Origin: Phaeobacter piscinae
GTDB lineage: Bacteria > Pseudomonadota > Alphaproteobacteria > Rhodobacterales > Rhodobacteraceae
Assembly (NCBI RefSeq): GCF_002407245.1
Contig: NZ_CP010681.1
Span: 1,240,001-1,304,000, forward strand
Length of the DNA stretch: 64,000 nucleotides
Direction of reading: 5' to 3'
Shown here: positions 27,525-36,419 of the stretch, piece by piece
Numbering within the stretch: the stretch's first letter is position 1
How the letters are laid out: each line of letters opens with the position of its first letter
Notes under the pieces: generated by a model
Told to the model about the DNA's origin: nothing
Seen by the model: the letters and a program-made list of their open reading frames with translations, nothing else
Database searches by the model: none
Program-made: the position numbers and the translations under genes

Positions 27525-28871
27525 TCAGGCGCCGCTGTTGCAGGTGCCCAGGGCACCGCCTGCGAACATCGGATGATCCGGCGCGTAGGTCACCTGTTCG
27601 GCCGGGGTCACTTCGACAACTTCAAGCAGGTCGAACTCCGAGGTCGGGTTTTCCTTACCGCGTACGACCAGAACGTCTTTGAAGCACTGGTGATCTTCGG
27701 CACGGTACAGCGTCTTGCCGTTGCCCAATCCGTCGAATTCAAACCCTTCGAGGGCTTCTACAACCGCGCAGGGGTTGAAGGAGCCCGCGCGTTCAACGGC
27801 ATCCGCATAAAGCAGGGTCTGGCAGTAAACAGTGTGTGCTGCCTGGCTCGGCGGGAAGCCATATTTGGAGCCGAAGGAGCGCACAAAGGCTTGCGAGCCT
27901 TCGTCCTGCAGCGACCAATGCCAGTTGGTGGAGCCGTGGATGCCCTTCACGTTGGCGCCAGCACCCTTGGCCATCAGGCGGGAGTACAGCGGAACAACGA
28001 TCTCGAAGTTCTTGCCGTTTACGACCTTCTCACGCAGACCAAACTGAACCGCGTTGGTCAGCGAGTTCACCATGTTGCCGCCATAGTGGTTCAGCACCAG
28101 CACATCGGCACCGGAGTTCAGAACCGGCGCGATATAGGACGAGAAGTCGGTGGCAGCCAGCGGCGTGCGGACCTTGTTCACGGTGTTCCAGCCCAGCGCC
28201 TCAGTGGCGGCGGCGATGGATTCTTCCTGGGTCCAGCCCCAGGTGTAATCCGCGGTCAGGTGATAGGCGTTCCGGTCCGTGCCATAGAGGTTCTTCAGCA
28301 CCGGTGCCAGCGCCGCGCCGGACATGTAGCCGTTGAAGAAATGGCGGAAGCCATTGGCCTTCTTGTCTTTGCCGGTGGTGTCGTTGGAGTGGGTGAGACC
28401 CGCCATGAAGATGACGCCAGCCTCTTGGCAGAGGCCTTGTACAGCAATCGCCACACCTGAGGACGACCCGCCAGTGATCATCACGGCGCCGTCTTTTTCG
28501 ATCATCGACTTGGCCGAGGCACGGGCCGCGTCGGATTTGGTCTGGGTGTCGCCGGTGACGAATTTGACTTCCTTGCCCATGATCCCGTTGCCCTGCAGGG
28601 CCTTGGACGAGAAGGTGTTCATCATGCCGCCGTCGCCGCCGCCATTCAGATGTTCAACGGCCAGCTGATAAGCGCGCAACTCATCCGCGCCCTCATCCGC
28701 GTAGGGGCCGGTTTGGGGTACGTTGAAGCCCAGCGTCACGGTGCTGCCGGTCGGCTCATTTGTAAACGCGGCTGCAGACGATGCGGTAAAGATCGTCGGA
28801 AGCGCCACACCGGCGCCCGCGATGGCACCGGTCTTCAGAACTCCGCGACGCGATACGTCAGTCTTGGACAT
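27525..28871 (-). CDS. Tat-exported ABC transporter substrate-binding protein (LivK/urea-amide type)
   Basis: A 448-residue periplasmic binding protein from ATG 28871 (AGGGAGGA before it). The leader TDVSRRGVLKTGAIAGAGVALP is a Tat signal, unusual for this class. The type-1 periplasmic fold follows (VTLGFNVPQTGPYADEGADELRAYQLAVEHLNGGG, VMITGGSSSGVAIAVQGLCQEAGV). It contains six or so Cys, one pair close to the C-terminus (CFKD, TCNSGA). Its length and sequence resemble amide/urea-type binding proteins more than leucine ones. It heads the liv operon. Confidence 0.88.
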   Translation of the reverse strand: MSKTDVSRRGVLKTGAIAGAGVALPTIFTASSAAAFTNEPTGSTVTLGFNVPQTGPYADEGADELRAYQLAVEHLNGGGDGGMMNTFSSKALQGNGIMGKEVKFVTGDTQTKSDAARASAKSMIEKDGAVMITGGSSSGVAIAVQGLCQEAGVIFMAGLTHSNDTTGKDKKANGFRHFFNGYMSGAALAPVLKNLYGTDRNAYHLTADYTWGWTQEESIAAATEALGWNTVNKVRTPLAATDFSSYIAPVLNSGADVLVLNHYGGNMVNSLTNAVQFGLREKVVNGKNFEIVVPLYSRLMAKGAGANVKGIHGSTNWHWSLQDEGSQAFVRSFGSKYGFPPSQAAHTVYCQTLLYADAVERAGSFNPCAVVEALEGFEFDGLGNGKTLYRAEDHQCFKDVLVVRGKENPTSEFDLLEVVEVTPAEQVTYAPDHPMFAGGALGTCNSGA

Positions 28872-29002
28872 GTAATCCTCCCTTATGTGTAACGACGGCA
28901 ACAGCTCCTCACTTCCGCTGACGTCCGCACGTTTTCGTGCAAAACCAGTATGGGCGCGGCTTGTAAAATCACGCAATAAAACCCTTGAAATGCTGATTTA
29001 TT

Positions 29003-29041
29003 CTGTAAACAAATGAACAGGTGTTAAGGGTTTTCTGTAAA
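29003..29041. promoter_or_regulatory. Two CTGTAAA boxes upstream of the ScfR-type gene
   Basis: CTGTAAA occurs at 29003-29009 and 29035-29041, 32 nt apart, in the AT-rich divergent region between the binding-protein gene and the ScfR-type regulator. The same 7-mer occurs three times in front of acs. They may be operator half-sites; the protein is unknown. Confidence 0.35.
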
Positions 29042-29103
29042 GAAACTTATGTTGCAGCGCAGAAAGCCCTTGATCCGCCATGCTTTTGGAAGGGAGTGCC
29101 GCC

Positions 29104-30417
29104 ATGGGGCGTGACACGCTGACAGGGAGCCGCATCCGCGAGCGGCGGTTGATGCTGGGGCTGCGCCAGGCCGAACTGGCGCGGCAGGTCGACATCTCTG
29201 CCTCCTATCTGAACCTGATTGAACACAACCGGCGCAGAATCGGCGGCAAGCTGTTGGTTGATCTGGCACGTGTGCTGGCGGTTGAGCCGTCGATGCTGAC
29301 CGAAGGGGCGGAGGTGGCGCTATTGTCGACCCTGCGTGAGGCTGCTGCGGATTTGCCCAGGCCGGTGGCAGAGCTGGACCGGGTGGATGAATTCGCGGGC
29401 CGGTTTCCGGGCTGGGCCGAGGTGCTGGCGCAAAGCCAGCAGCGTATCGCCAGCCTGGAGCGCACGGTGCAAACCCTGTCGGATCGTCTCACCCATGATC
29501 CGCAGCTGGCGGCCTCGCTTCATGAGGTGCTGTCCACTGCTGCGGCGATCCGCTCAACCGCGTCGATTCTGGCGGAGACCGGAGAGCTGGAGGTCGAATG
29601 GCGTGACCGCTTTCACAGGAACCTGAATGAGGATTCGCTGCGCCTTGCAGAGAGTAGCCGCGCTTTGGTGAACTTCCTTGATGAGAGCAATACCTCCGCA
29701 GAGCGCCGTGGTGTCCCTCAGGAGGAGGTTGAGCAGTTCTTTGCCAGCCACGGTCATCACTTCCCGGAGCTGGAAGCGGCAGGGCCTGAGGCGCGCGGGG
29801 ATTTGATTGAGGTGCTGATTGCGCAGGGGGGCGATCTGGTGAGTGAGGCAGGCCGTACCATCGCCCGCGCGGCCCTGCTGCAATATTGTGCCGACGCCGC
29901 GGTGCTGCCGTTGATGCCGCTGACTGAACGTCTCGCCAGTGGCGGGATTGCCCCGGTCAGCTTGGCGCGTGCCTTTGACTGTGATCTGCCGACCGTGCTG
30001 CGCCGACTTGGAGCGTTGCCGCCTGCGGTGCTGGGCCAGGAGGCGGGGCTGGTGGTCTGCGATGCCTCTGGCTCCATCCTGTTTCGCAAGCCGGTCACGG
30101 GGTTTGCATTACCAAGGTTCGGCGCCTCCTGTCCATTGTGGCCACTGTATACCGCGCTTTCGCGCCCGCAGGTGCCCGTGCGCCGGGATGTGGTGCAGCA
30201 GGGGCGCAGTGCCGTTGGTTTCGATTGTCTGGCGGTCTCCTGGCCTCATCAGCGGCCAGATTTTGACAGTGACCCGCTGTATCACGCGGTGATGCTGATC
30301 CTGCCCAAGGGCGAGGTGGCGGAGACAGCTCAGCCAGTGGGCGCGAGCTGCCGGATCTGTTCGCGCCGCGACTGTGTGGCACGGCGCGAACCGTCGATCC
30401 TGAAGGAAGAGTTTTGA
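29104..30417 (+). CDS. XRE-type short-chain fatty acyl regulator family protein (ScfR/RamB-like)
   Basis: A 437-residue regulator from ATG 29104 behind GGAAGGGAG. An N-terminal Xre helix-turn-helix (SRIRERRLMLGLRQAELARQVDISASYLNLIEHNRRRIGGKLL) is followed by a long helical effector region. The C-terminal domain (about 290-437) carries CRICSRRDCVARREPS, the DUF2083-type Cys cluster. Relatives such as RamB and PccR control acetate or propionate metabolism genes. It is upstream of a receiver protein and a symporter-kinase, all on the same strand, and divergent from the liv operon. Confidence 0.85.
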   Translation: MGRDTLTGSRIRERRLMLGLRQAELARQVDISASYLNLIEHNRRRIGGKLLVDLARVLAVEPSMLTEGAEVALLSTLREAAADLPRPVAELDRVDEFAGRFPGWAEVLAQSQQRIASLERTVQTLSDRLTHDPQLAASLHEVLSTAAAIRSTASILAETGELEVEWRDRFHRNLNEDSLRLAESSRALVNFLDESNTSAERRGVPQEEVEQFFASHGHHFPELEAAGPEARGDLIEVLIAQGGDLVSEAGRTIARAALLQYCADAAVLPLMPLTERLASGGIAPVSLARAFDCDLPTVLRRLGALPPAVLGQEAGLVVCDASGSILFRKPVTGFALPRFGASCPLWPLYTALSRPQVPVRRDVVQQGRSAVGFDCLAVSWPHQRPDFDSDPLYHAVMLILPKGEVAETAQPVGASCRICSRRDCVARREPSILKEEF

Positions 30418-30516
30418 CAGCAGCGCAACCGCAACGCTACTGTTGCGCCAGGGACGGAGACGCCTTGAGGCAAAAACCTCGCGAAGGATCGGGCGTAGGG
30501 GAGGAATATCCACACA

Positions 30517-30960
30517 ATGGGCAGGCATGTTGTTCTGGTCGAAGATGAGCCGAATATCACCGAGGCGATCCGATTTCTGCTGACCCGCGATGGTTGGCGG
30601 GTCGACAGCCACGCCGATGGCAGTGATGCCGTCGAGGCGATCTGCGCGGCCGAGCCGGATCTGGTGATCCTGGATCTAATGTTGCCGGGCAAGAGCGGGC
30701 TTGAGATCATTCGCGAACTGCGCGACAGCGGGCAGCTGCCGGGTTTGCCGGTTCTGATGCTGACCGCACGAGGGCAGCTGCGCGACCGGGAGATGGCAGA
30801 GCAGGCCGGGGTCACCCGGTTCATGACAAAGCCGTTTTCCAACAGCGAGGTTCTAACCGCAGTCCGCGACCTTCATGCGCAGGCGGCGCAGAACCGCGCG
30901 GGTGTGTCTGAGGCAGGCGCTGCGGCTGCTGATCTGGCTGAACAGGCCCGCCAGGGATGA
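30517..30960 (+). CDS. Single-domain response regulator
   Basis: A 147-residue receiver. The acidic pair is VLVEDEPN, the phosphoacceptor Asp is in LVILDLMLPGKSG, then LMLTARG and FMTKPFSNSEV (conserved Thr and Lys). No DNA-binding or enzyme domain follows, only an Ala-rich tail of about 25 residues. It is probably the partner of the downstream symporter-kinase. Its stop overlaps the next start (ATGA). Confidence 0.9.
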   Translation: MGRHVVLVEDEPNITEAIRFLLTRDGWRVDSHADGSDAVEAICAAEPDLVILDLMLPGKSGLEIIRELRDSGQLPGLPVLMLTARGQLRDREMAEQAGVTRFMTKPFSNSEVLTAVRDLHAQAAQNRAGVSEAGAAAADLAEQARQG

Positions 30961-31292
30961 TCCGTGGCGACGGCGCTGAGAGCGAGGGCGAAACCGGCGC
31001 GCCGTTTGTTGAACGCCGGACCTATCGCCGCCGCCGTCTGATGGATGTTGCTCGCCTGTTGCCTGTCTTGGGCGCGCTGTTGCTGCTGGTGCCACTGATG
31101 TGGCCCGACCCAGACCCCTATCCTGCACCGGACAGTATGTCAGGCATGCCGCTGTCACGGGCGATGATCTATATCCTTGTGGTCTGGGCGGGGCTGATAC
31201 TGGCGAGCTTTGGCTTTGCGCTGGCAGTGCGGCGCTGGGCGGAGCACTGGACCGAAGGTGGCGAACCGCGCCGGGGCGGGGACGCGGACTGA
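30957..31292 (+). CDS. Small two-helix membrane protein
   Basis: A 111-residue protein with no family I can name. Two hydrophobic segments are visible, DVARLLPVLGALLLLVPLMW (residues about 30-49) and SRAMIYILVVWAGLILASFGFAL (67-89). The short N-terminus is basic (RRTYRRRRL), so both ends are predicted inside. It overlaps the receiver gene by 4 nt and the symporter-kinase gene by 1 nt, the pattern of a small accessory subunit placed before a sodium:solute symporter-like protein. Confidence 0.75.
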   Translation: MIRGDGAESEGETGAPFVERRTYRRRRLMDVARLLPVLGALLLLVPLMWPDPDPYPAPDSMSGMPLSRAMIYILVVWAGLILASFGFALAVRRWAEHWTEGGEPRRGGDAD

Positions 31293-33970
31293 TGGCGTCG
31301 CTCAATGTTCTGGCGCTGGTCTGTCTGAGCTATGTTGCGCTGCTGTTTATCGTGGCTTTCGCCGCGGATCGTCATGCCAGCCATGGACGCGCTGCCCGTT
31401 GGATGCGGTCACCGTTGATCTACACGCTGTCGCTGTCGATCTATTGCACCGCTTGGACCTTCTACGGGGCGGTGGGCTACGCGGCGCGCTCGGGGTTGGA
31501 ATATATCACCATCTATCTTGGCCCGACGCTGGTCATGGTCGGCTGGTGGTGGGGGCTGCGCAAGCTGGTCCGTATCGGGCGCAGCCAGCGGATCACCTCC
31601 ATCGCGGATCTTTTGTCGGCGCGATATGGCAAGTCAAACCTCTTGGCGATTGGCGTCACGATCCTCGCGGTGATCGGCACAACACCCTATATCTCACTGC
31701 AATTACAATCTATTACGCTGTCGTTTGCAATTTTCGCGGAAGCTGACCCGCTGCGCAGTGTCAATGAAACGCAGACGGTATTCTGGGTGGCGACCGGGCT
31801 TGCGGCCTTTGCCATTCTGTTTGGCACGCGCAATCTCAACGCCAATGAGCGCCACCACGGCGTCGTGACCGCCGTGGCACTTGAGGCGGTGGTGAAGCTG
31901 GTCTCACTGCTGGCGGTCGGCATTTTCGTGGTCTGGGGGATTGCAGGCGGAGTGGGCGAAACCATGGCGCGGATCGACGCCTCCGCGATTGGTCAATGGC
32001 AGGTTGATGGCGGGCGCTGGGCGACGATCACTTTCCTGTCGGCAGCAGCCTTCGTCTGCCTGCCGCGTATGTTTCAGGTCATGGTGGTTGAGAATGAGGA
32101 TGAACGGCATTTGCGCGTCGCGGCTTGGGCTTTTCCGCTCTATCTCCTGCTGATCTCGATCTTTGTGGTGCCAATTGCCGCCATCGGGTTGGAGCTGCTG
32201 CCGGTGGGGTCGAACCCGGATCTGTTTGTCCTGACCCTGCCTCTGGCCGAGGGCCAGCAGGGGCTGGCGATGCTATCCTTTCTGGGGGGGTTCTCCTCTG
32301 CAACATCCATGGCGATTGTCGCGGCGATGGCGCTGTCGACCATGGTGTCGAACCATATCGTCATGCCGATCTGGCTGCGCTGGCAGGAGGTGGGTGCCTC
32401 CGTCTCCGGCGATGTGCGCCATGTGGTGCTGCTGTCGCGGCGGCTGTCGATCGCGGGCATCATGGCGCTGGGCTATTTCTATTATACGCTATCGGGCGGC
32501 GGTGCGGCGCTGGCGGCTATCGGTCTGATTTCGTTCACCGGTATTGCGCAGATGCTGCCGAGCCTTGTGGGCGGGCTGTTCTGGCGTGGCGCGACCCGCA
32601 GCGGTGCTCTCGCAGGGTTGTCCCTGGGGTTTGCAATTTGGCTTTACACGATGCTTTTGCCAGAACTGGGCGGCGGGCTGCTGCCTGCACGTGTCCTGGC
32701 GGATGGGCTGATGGGATTGTCGTGGCTGCGCCCTCATGCGCTTTTTGGCATTGAGGGGCTGGACCCTACCGTCCATGCGGTCCTGTGGTCGATGGCATTA
32801 AACACGGCAGCGTTCCTGATTGGATCTCTGCTAACCTTCCCCAGTCCGATGGAGCGCCTGCAGGGCGCGCAATTTGTGCATGTATTTGACCATTCTTCGG
32901 GGCCGCGTGGCTGGACCGGATCGGTGGCGCAGAGTGAGGATCTGATGGTCATGTCCCAGCGTATTCTGGGGGCGGGTGAGGCGCAGACGTTCTTTCAGAG
33001 CGAGTTGGCGCGCCAGGGCGGGCGGGGCCCGCTGCCCGAGCCGACCCCAGCGTTTCTGGAGCGGCTGGAACGCGAGCTTAGCGCCTCTATCGGGGCAGCG
33101 GCGGCCCATGCGATGGTCGGACAGATCGTCGGCGGGTCTTCAGTCTCCGTTCAGGATCTATTGGCGGTGGCGGATGAGACCGCGCAGATCCTTGAGTATT
33201 CCAATCGGCTTGAAACACAGTCCGAAGAACTGTCTAGAACGGCGCGCAAGCTTCAGGAAACAAATGAAAAACTGACACAATTATCGCAACAGAAGGATGC
33301 GTTCCTCAGCCAAGTGAGCCATGAATTGCGCACGCCGATGACCTCCATCCGGGCGTTTTCCGAAATCCTGCGAGATACCGAAAATCTCGCGTCACAGGAT
33401 CACAATCGCTATGCCGGCATTATCCATGATGAGGCGCAGAGGCTAACCCGTCTGCTCAACGATCTTCTGGACCTCAGCGTACTGGAAAATGGGCAGGTAA
33501 GCCTTAACATCAGTGCAGGGCGGTTAGGGGACGTGCTGGATCATGCGGTGGCGACCGCGCTGGCGGATGGATCGGTGCGGCTGCGAGTGACGCGTAACCA
33601 GGCGACCGACGATATGCGGCTCTCCTCTGATCTGGATCGGTTGGCGCAGGTGTTCATCAACCTGATCGCCAACGCCGACAAATATTGTACCGCAGCGGAC
33701 CCGGAGCTGCGCATCACCGCCCGGCAAAATGGTCATTGGTTGTTCATTGATTTCATCGACAATGGCGAGGGAATCCCGCCAGAGTTTCGCACCACTATTT
33801 TTGAGAAGTTTTCAAGGGTTAGCCCGGAACGGGCAGGCGGCGCGGGGCTCGGATTGGCGATTTGCCGGGAAATCATGCAACGCCTTGGCGGCGATGTGAC
33901 CTATCTCGCCGGGGAGGTTGGCGGCGCCTTTCAGGTTTCCTTACCTCTTCGTCAGGAAAACCGGGTTTAA
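31292..33970 (+). CDS. Sodium:solute symporter-sensor histidine kinase fusion (CbrA/CrbS-like)
   Basis: An 892-residue membrane kinase. Residues 1-500 form a 12-13 helix SSSF-type module (IYTLSLSIYCTAWTFYGAVGYAARSG, RITSIADLLSARYGKS). A coiled-coil (TARKLQETNEKLTQLSQQKD) leads to the kinase: H-box SQVSHELRTPMTSIRAF, N-box VFINLIANADKY, G1 IDNGEGIPPEF and G2 GGAGLGLAICREI. The PAS domain of CbrA is missing. Such kinases sense or follow transport of small carboxylates, amino acids or sugars. With the lone receiver and the short-chain-acyl regulator just upstream, it may control acetate or propionate use; that link is inference. Confidence 0.9.
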   Translation: MASLNVLALVCLSYVALLFIVAFAADRHASHGRAARWMRSPLIYTLSLSIYCTAWTFYGAVGYAARSGLEYITIYLGPTLVMVGWWWGLRKLVRIGRSQRITSIADLLSARYGKSNLLAIGVTILAVIGTTPYISLQLQSITLSFAIFAEADPLRSVNETQTVFWVATGLAAFAILFGTRNLNANERHHGVVTAVALEAVVKLVSLLAVGIFVVWGIAGGVGETMARIDASAIGQWQVDGGRWATITFLSAAAFVCLPRMFQVMVVENEDERHLRVAAWAFPLYLLLISIFVVPIAAIGLELLPVGSNPDLFVLTLPLAEGQQGLAMLSFLGGFSSATSMAIVAAMALSTMVSNHIVMPIWLRWQEVGASVSGDVRHVVLLSRRLSIAGIMALGYFYYTLSGGGAALAAIGLISFTGIAQMLPSLVGGLFWRGATRSGALAGLSLGFAIWLYTMLLPELGGGLLPARVLADGLMGLSWLRPHALFGIEGLDPTVHAVLWSMALNTAAFLIGSLLTFPSPMERLQGAQFVHVFDHSSGPRGWTGSVAQSEDLMVMSQRILGAGEAQTFFQSELARQGGRGPLPEPTPAFLERLERELSASIGAAAAHAMVGQIVGGSSVSVQDLLAVADETAQILEYSNRLETQSEELSRTARKLQETNEKLTQLSQQKDAFLSQVSHELRTPMTSIRAFSEILRDTENLASQDHNRYAGIIHDEAQRLTRLLNDLLDLSVLENGQVSLNISAGRLGDVLDHAVATALADGSVRLRVTRNQATDDMRLSSDLDRLAQVFINLIANADKYCTAADPELRITARQNGHWLFIDFIDNGEGIPPEFRTTIFEKFSRVSPERAGGAGLGLAICREIMQRLGGDVTYLAGEVGGAFQVSLPLRQENRV

Positions 33971-34051
33971 CTGTTTAGCGTAAAGTTATTGGTAACCACT
34001 CTCGGGGTAAACCTAGGGCAAAGCGGTGCGAGAGGGGCAGGTCTAAAGCCT

Positions 34052-35401
34052 ATGTCTGAAACGAAATCGGAATCGGCAGCGATTGGTGGCGAAGGGGTCT
34101 TGGCCCGCAAGCTGGCGGCCACCAAAGAGGGCAAGGGCGGGCTCACCAGTTCGTTGATCCTTAAGGCTTTGCGCCGTTCGATCGCGCGGGCGGCGGCGGA
34201 TCTCTGTGATCTTCCCGTGGCTGTGCTGGCTGCGCGTCAGGCCAACCGCATTCCCGAAGATTTGCCGCCACACTTGTCGGACAAACACCTGCTGGTCGTT
34301 CTGGACGGACCGCACGGGAGAATAGGGGCGGCGACGCTGGACGCGGCGACCGTGACCGCGCTTATTCAACAGCAGACCATGGGTCAGGTTCTTGGAAAGG
34401 CGCCGAGCGAGCGGAACTATACCCCGACCGACGCCGCCATGGTTGCCGACTTTCTTGAGCGCACCTTTGCGAAGGTGGTCTCCATGCTCGCCCAGCAGAA
34501 GGATGAGGCCATCTTCTCCGGTTACCGGTTCGGTGCCCAGATTGAGGATGTGCGCAGCCTTGTTCTCGGGCTTGAGGCCGAAGATTACCGGGTGATTGAG
34601 CTGACTTTGGATCTAGCCTGCGGAGCGATGCAGGGCGGGCTCACCCTGATCCTGCCGGAGCCAACACCTGAGGATTTGGGGCAGGCGGGAGAGGTTGCCC
34701 ATCAGGCAGGTCCATCTCTTGGCAGCAATATGGGATCCATGCGGGCCGAGCTGCGCGCTGTGTTGTGCAAGATGAAGGTTCCTGCGAATGAATTTTCTGC
34801 ACTTGCGGAAGGGGACCTCCTGCCACTGGATCAGGCTTTCCTATACGAGACGGAGATGATTTCTATCAGTGGCCAATCAATTGCCCAGGGTCGTCTAGGC
34901 CAGATGAACGGCGCACGCGCTGTCCGGCTGACCGATCCGCGCACCAAACTGGTGAGTGACAATGCAGCCGATGAGAGCGCGTTCTCGTCGCATATGGGCG
35001 GCGGTGTCGGGTCTTTGGAGCATGAACCGCCAACCTTGGATCTCTCCGTTGCGGCTGACGGGTTGCAGGATCCCATGGGTGGCATGGGCGGTCTCGGCGA
35101 TGGGCTCGGCGATCTCGGGGGTGACCTCGGAGGGGATTTAGGCGGCGACCTTGGCGGTGATCTGGCGGGTATGCCGATGGCGGGCGATCTTCCTGATGGC
35201 CTGAATGACGGTCTGGGTGACGCCATGTCCGGTGATCTGCCAGATCTTGGAGATCTACCAGACCTCGGTGCGATGCCGATGGGCGACGGTCTCGGGGATG
35301 GCTTAGGTGACGGCTTGGGTGACGGGCTGGGCGATTTCAGCGCGGATGCGGCTGCGATGGAAATCTCCGATCTTGCCGGGCTGAACAGCGGCACCGGGTA
35401 A
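34052..35401 (+). CDS. FliM/FliN-like flagellar switch protein with a Gly/Asp-rich repeat tail
   Basis: A 449-residue protein. The middle part (FLERTFAKVVSMLAQQKDEAIFSGYRFGAQIEDVRSLVLGLE, RVIELTLDLACG) and the SpoA-type domain at about 230-300 (RAELRAVLCKMKVPANEFSALAEGDLLPLDQAF, GRLGQMNGARAVRL) fit FliM/FliN. The N-terminal CheY-binding EIDAL-like motif of FliM is not visible. The last 120 residues are an imperfect repeat built of GDLGG and GDGLG units. It begins 81 nt after the kinase gene. It may be a divergent FliM used with the flagellar cluster elsewhere, or a separate adaptor. Confidence 0.78.
   Translation: MSETKSESAAIGGEGVLARKLAATKEGKGGLTSSLILKALRRSIARAAADLCDLPVAVLAARQANRIPEDLPPHLSDKHLLVVLDGPHGRIGAATLDAATVTALIQQQTMGQVLGKAPSERNYTPTDAAMVADFLERTFAKVVSMLAQQKDEAIFSGYRFGAQIEDVRSLVLGLEAEDYRVIELTLDLACGAMQGGLTLILPEPTPEDLGQAGEVAHQAGPSLGSNMGSMRAELRAVLCKMKVPANEFSALAEGDLLPLDQAFLYETEMISISGQSIAQGRLGQMNGARAVRLTDPRTKLVSDNAADESAFSSHMGGGVGSLEHEPPTLDLSVAADGLQDPMGGMGGLGDGLGDLGGDLGGDLGGDLGGDLAGMPMAGDLPDGLNDGLGDAMSGDLPDLGDLPDLGAMPMGDGLGDGLGDGLGDGLGDFSADAAAMEISDLAGLNSGTG
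35080..35340 (+). repeat. Coding tandem repeats in the FliM-like gene tail
   Basis: Short, 12- to 15-nt imperfect units encode GDLGG four times in a row near residue 350 and GDGLG four times near residue 420. They are coding and vary at third positions. Units of this kind can expand or contract by slippage. Confidence 0.85.
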
Positions 35402-35430
35402 CTCTGCCAAACCGGGCAGTCGAAATGGAA

Positions 35431-35459
35431 AACGGCAGCGCATGATCTGCACTGCCGTT
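35431..35459. terminator. Possible bidirectional hairpin after the FliM-like gene
   Basis: AACGGCAG (35431-35438) and CTGCCGTT (35452-35459) form an 8-bp stem between two convergent genes. No strong T-run follows, so it is weak. Confidence 0.4.
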
Positions 35460-35517
35460 GAATTTCAGCACCTTACACGGTGAAGCTTATCTGAAGTCAG
35501 GGCTCTAGCTGACGATG

Positions 35518-35976
35518 TCAGCTTTCGTTTGCTGTCGGGGCTACCTGCGCTGCCTGAGTGGCCACGGCCATCAACGTCGGGCGCAGCCCATCAAGCTGGT
35601 ATCCGGCCTCTGCAGTGGTGGCGAGAATCTCATCCACCGGCATAAGCGGTGCTTGGCCCAATGCCCAAACAACCGAGCAGCGGGTGCCGGATGCGCAATA
35701 GGCCAGTACCGGGCCATCCGAAGCCTCAACAAACGCTTGCTGCTTGGCGACATTCTCTGGCGTCATGGTCTGGTGGGTCAGCGGCAGCACTTCGAACCGC
35801 AACCCCTGCGCCTCGGCAGCGGTGCGGATGGCATCGGCCTGATGGCTGGGCGGAACCTCGGCATCAGGGCGGTTGCAGATCACCGTGGTGAATCCGGCGG
35901 CGGCCAGCTGCGGCAGGTCCTCAACCGAAATCTGCGGCGAGACGGAATAGCGGGGGGTCAATGTGCGTGCGTCCAT
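35518..35976 (-). CDS. TIGR01244 family sulfur transferase/phosphatase-like protein (DUF442)
   Basis: A 152-residue protein of the DUF442 family. The active loop YCASGTRCSVVWALG has a Cys-(X)5-Arg-type signature like dual-specificity phosphatases and rhodanese-type enzymes. In Xylella and Agrobacterium this domain is fused to a metallo-beta-lactamase (Blh) in the BigR operon for sulfide detoxification. Here the two are separate genes of one operon. It is the last of four minus-strand genes, after the two YeeE halves. Confidence 0.87.
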   Translation of the reverse strand: MDARTLTPRYSVSPQISVEDLPQLAAAGFTTVICNRPDAEVPPSHQADAIRTAAEAQGLRFEVLPLTHQTMTPENVAKQQAFVEASDGPVLAYCASGTRCSVVWALGQAPLMPVDEILATTAEAGYQLDGLRPTLMAVATQAAQVAPTANES

Positions 35977-35987
35977 GATCCGGCCTT

Positions 35988-36419
35988 TTACGTGCTTGCA
36001 GCCGCGCGGTCTAGTCGCTGGGCGAACGGGGGCGCCGCCATCATGCCGATGAGCAGTGCTGCGATGAAAATGATGCCGCCGGTGCCGCCATAGCTAAGCG
36101 AGGCAATCGCCGGCCCAGGGCAGAGGCCAGCCAGCCCCCAGCCGATGCCAAACAGGACAGATCCGATGATCAGTCGTCGGTCAAGCTCTTGCCGTGGCGA
36201 GGCTGGAAAACTGCCGCCGACCAATGGCGCGCGACCGCGGGTCAACTGCCAGGCCAATGCCATTGGCAGTATGGCCCCGCCCATCACAAAGGCCAGCGTT
36301 GGATCCCAAGCGCCGAATATATCAAGCCAGCCCTGAACCTTTTGTGTGTCGGTCATGCCAGAGAGAAACAGGCCGAGGCCAAACAGCCCGCCCGATGAGA
36401 AAGACAGAAGAAGACGCAT
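35988..36419 (-). CDS. YeeE/YedE-type membrane protein (second half-transporter, PmpB-like)
   Basis: A 143-residue membrane protein with four to five hydrophobic segments. It carries a pore-like Cys motif GIGWGLAGLCPGPAIASLSYGG, as in the DUF6691 half of split YeeE transporters. The start ATG 36419 overlaps the stop of the other half (TGATG), so the two halves are translationally coupled and likely form one transporter for sulfur species. They resemble PmpA/PmpB of the BigR operon. Confidence 0.85.
   Translation of the reverse strand: MRLLLSFSSGGLFGLGLFLSGMTDTQKVQGWLDIFGAWDPTLAFVMGGAILPMALAWQLTRGRAPLVGGSFPASPRQELDRRLIIGSVLFGIGWGLAGLCPGPAIASLSYGGTGGIIFIAALLIGMMAAPPFAQRLDRAAAST

Noticed and set aside
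33971-34051. Possible CtrA-type site (TTAA-N7-TTAA) before the FliM-like gene
   Set aside because: Only one TTAA half is present; the second half does not match.
35080-35340. Short tandem units that might suggest a CRISPR array
   Set aside because: The units are 12-15 nt, without unique spacers, and encode in-frame GDLGG/GDGLG repeats of a protein tail.
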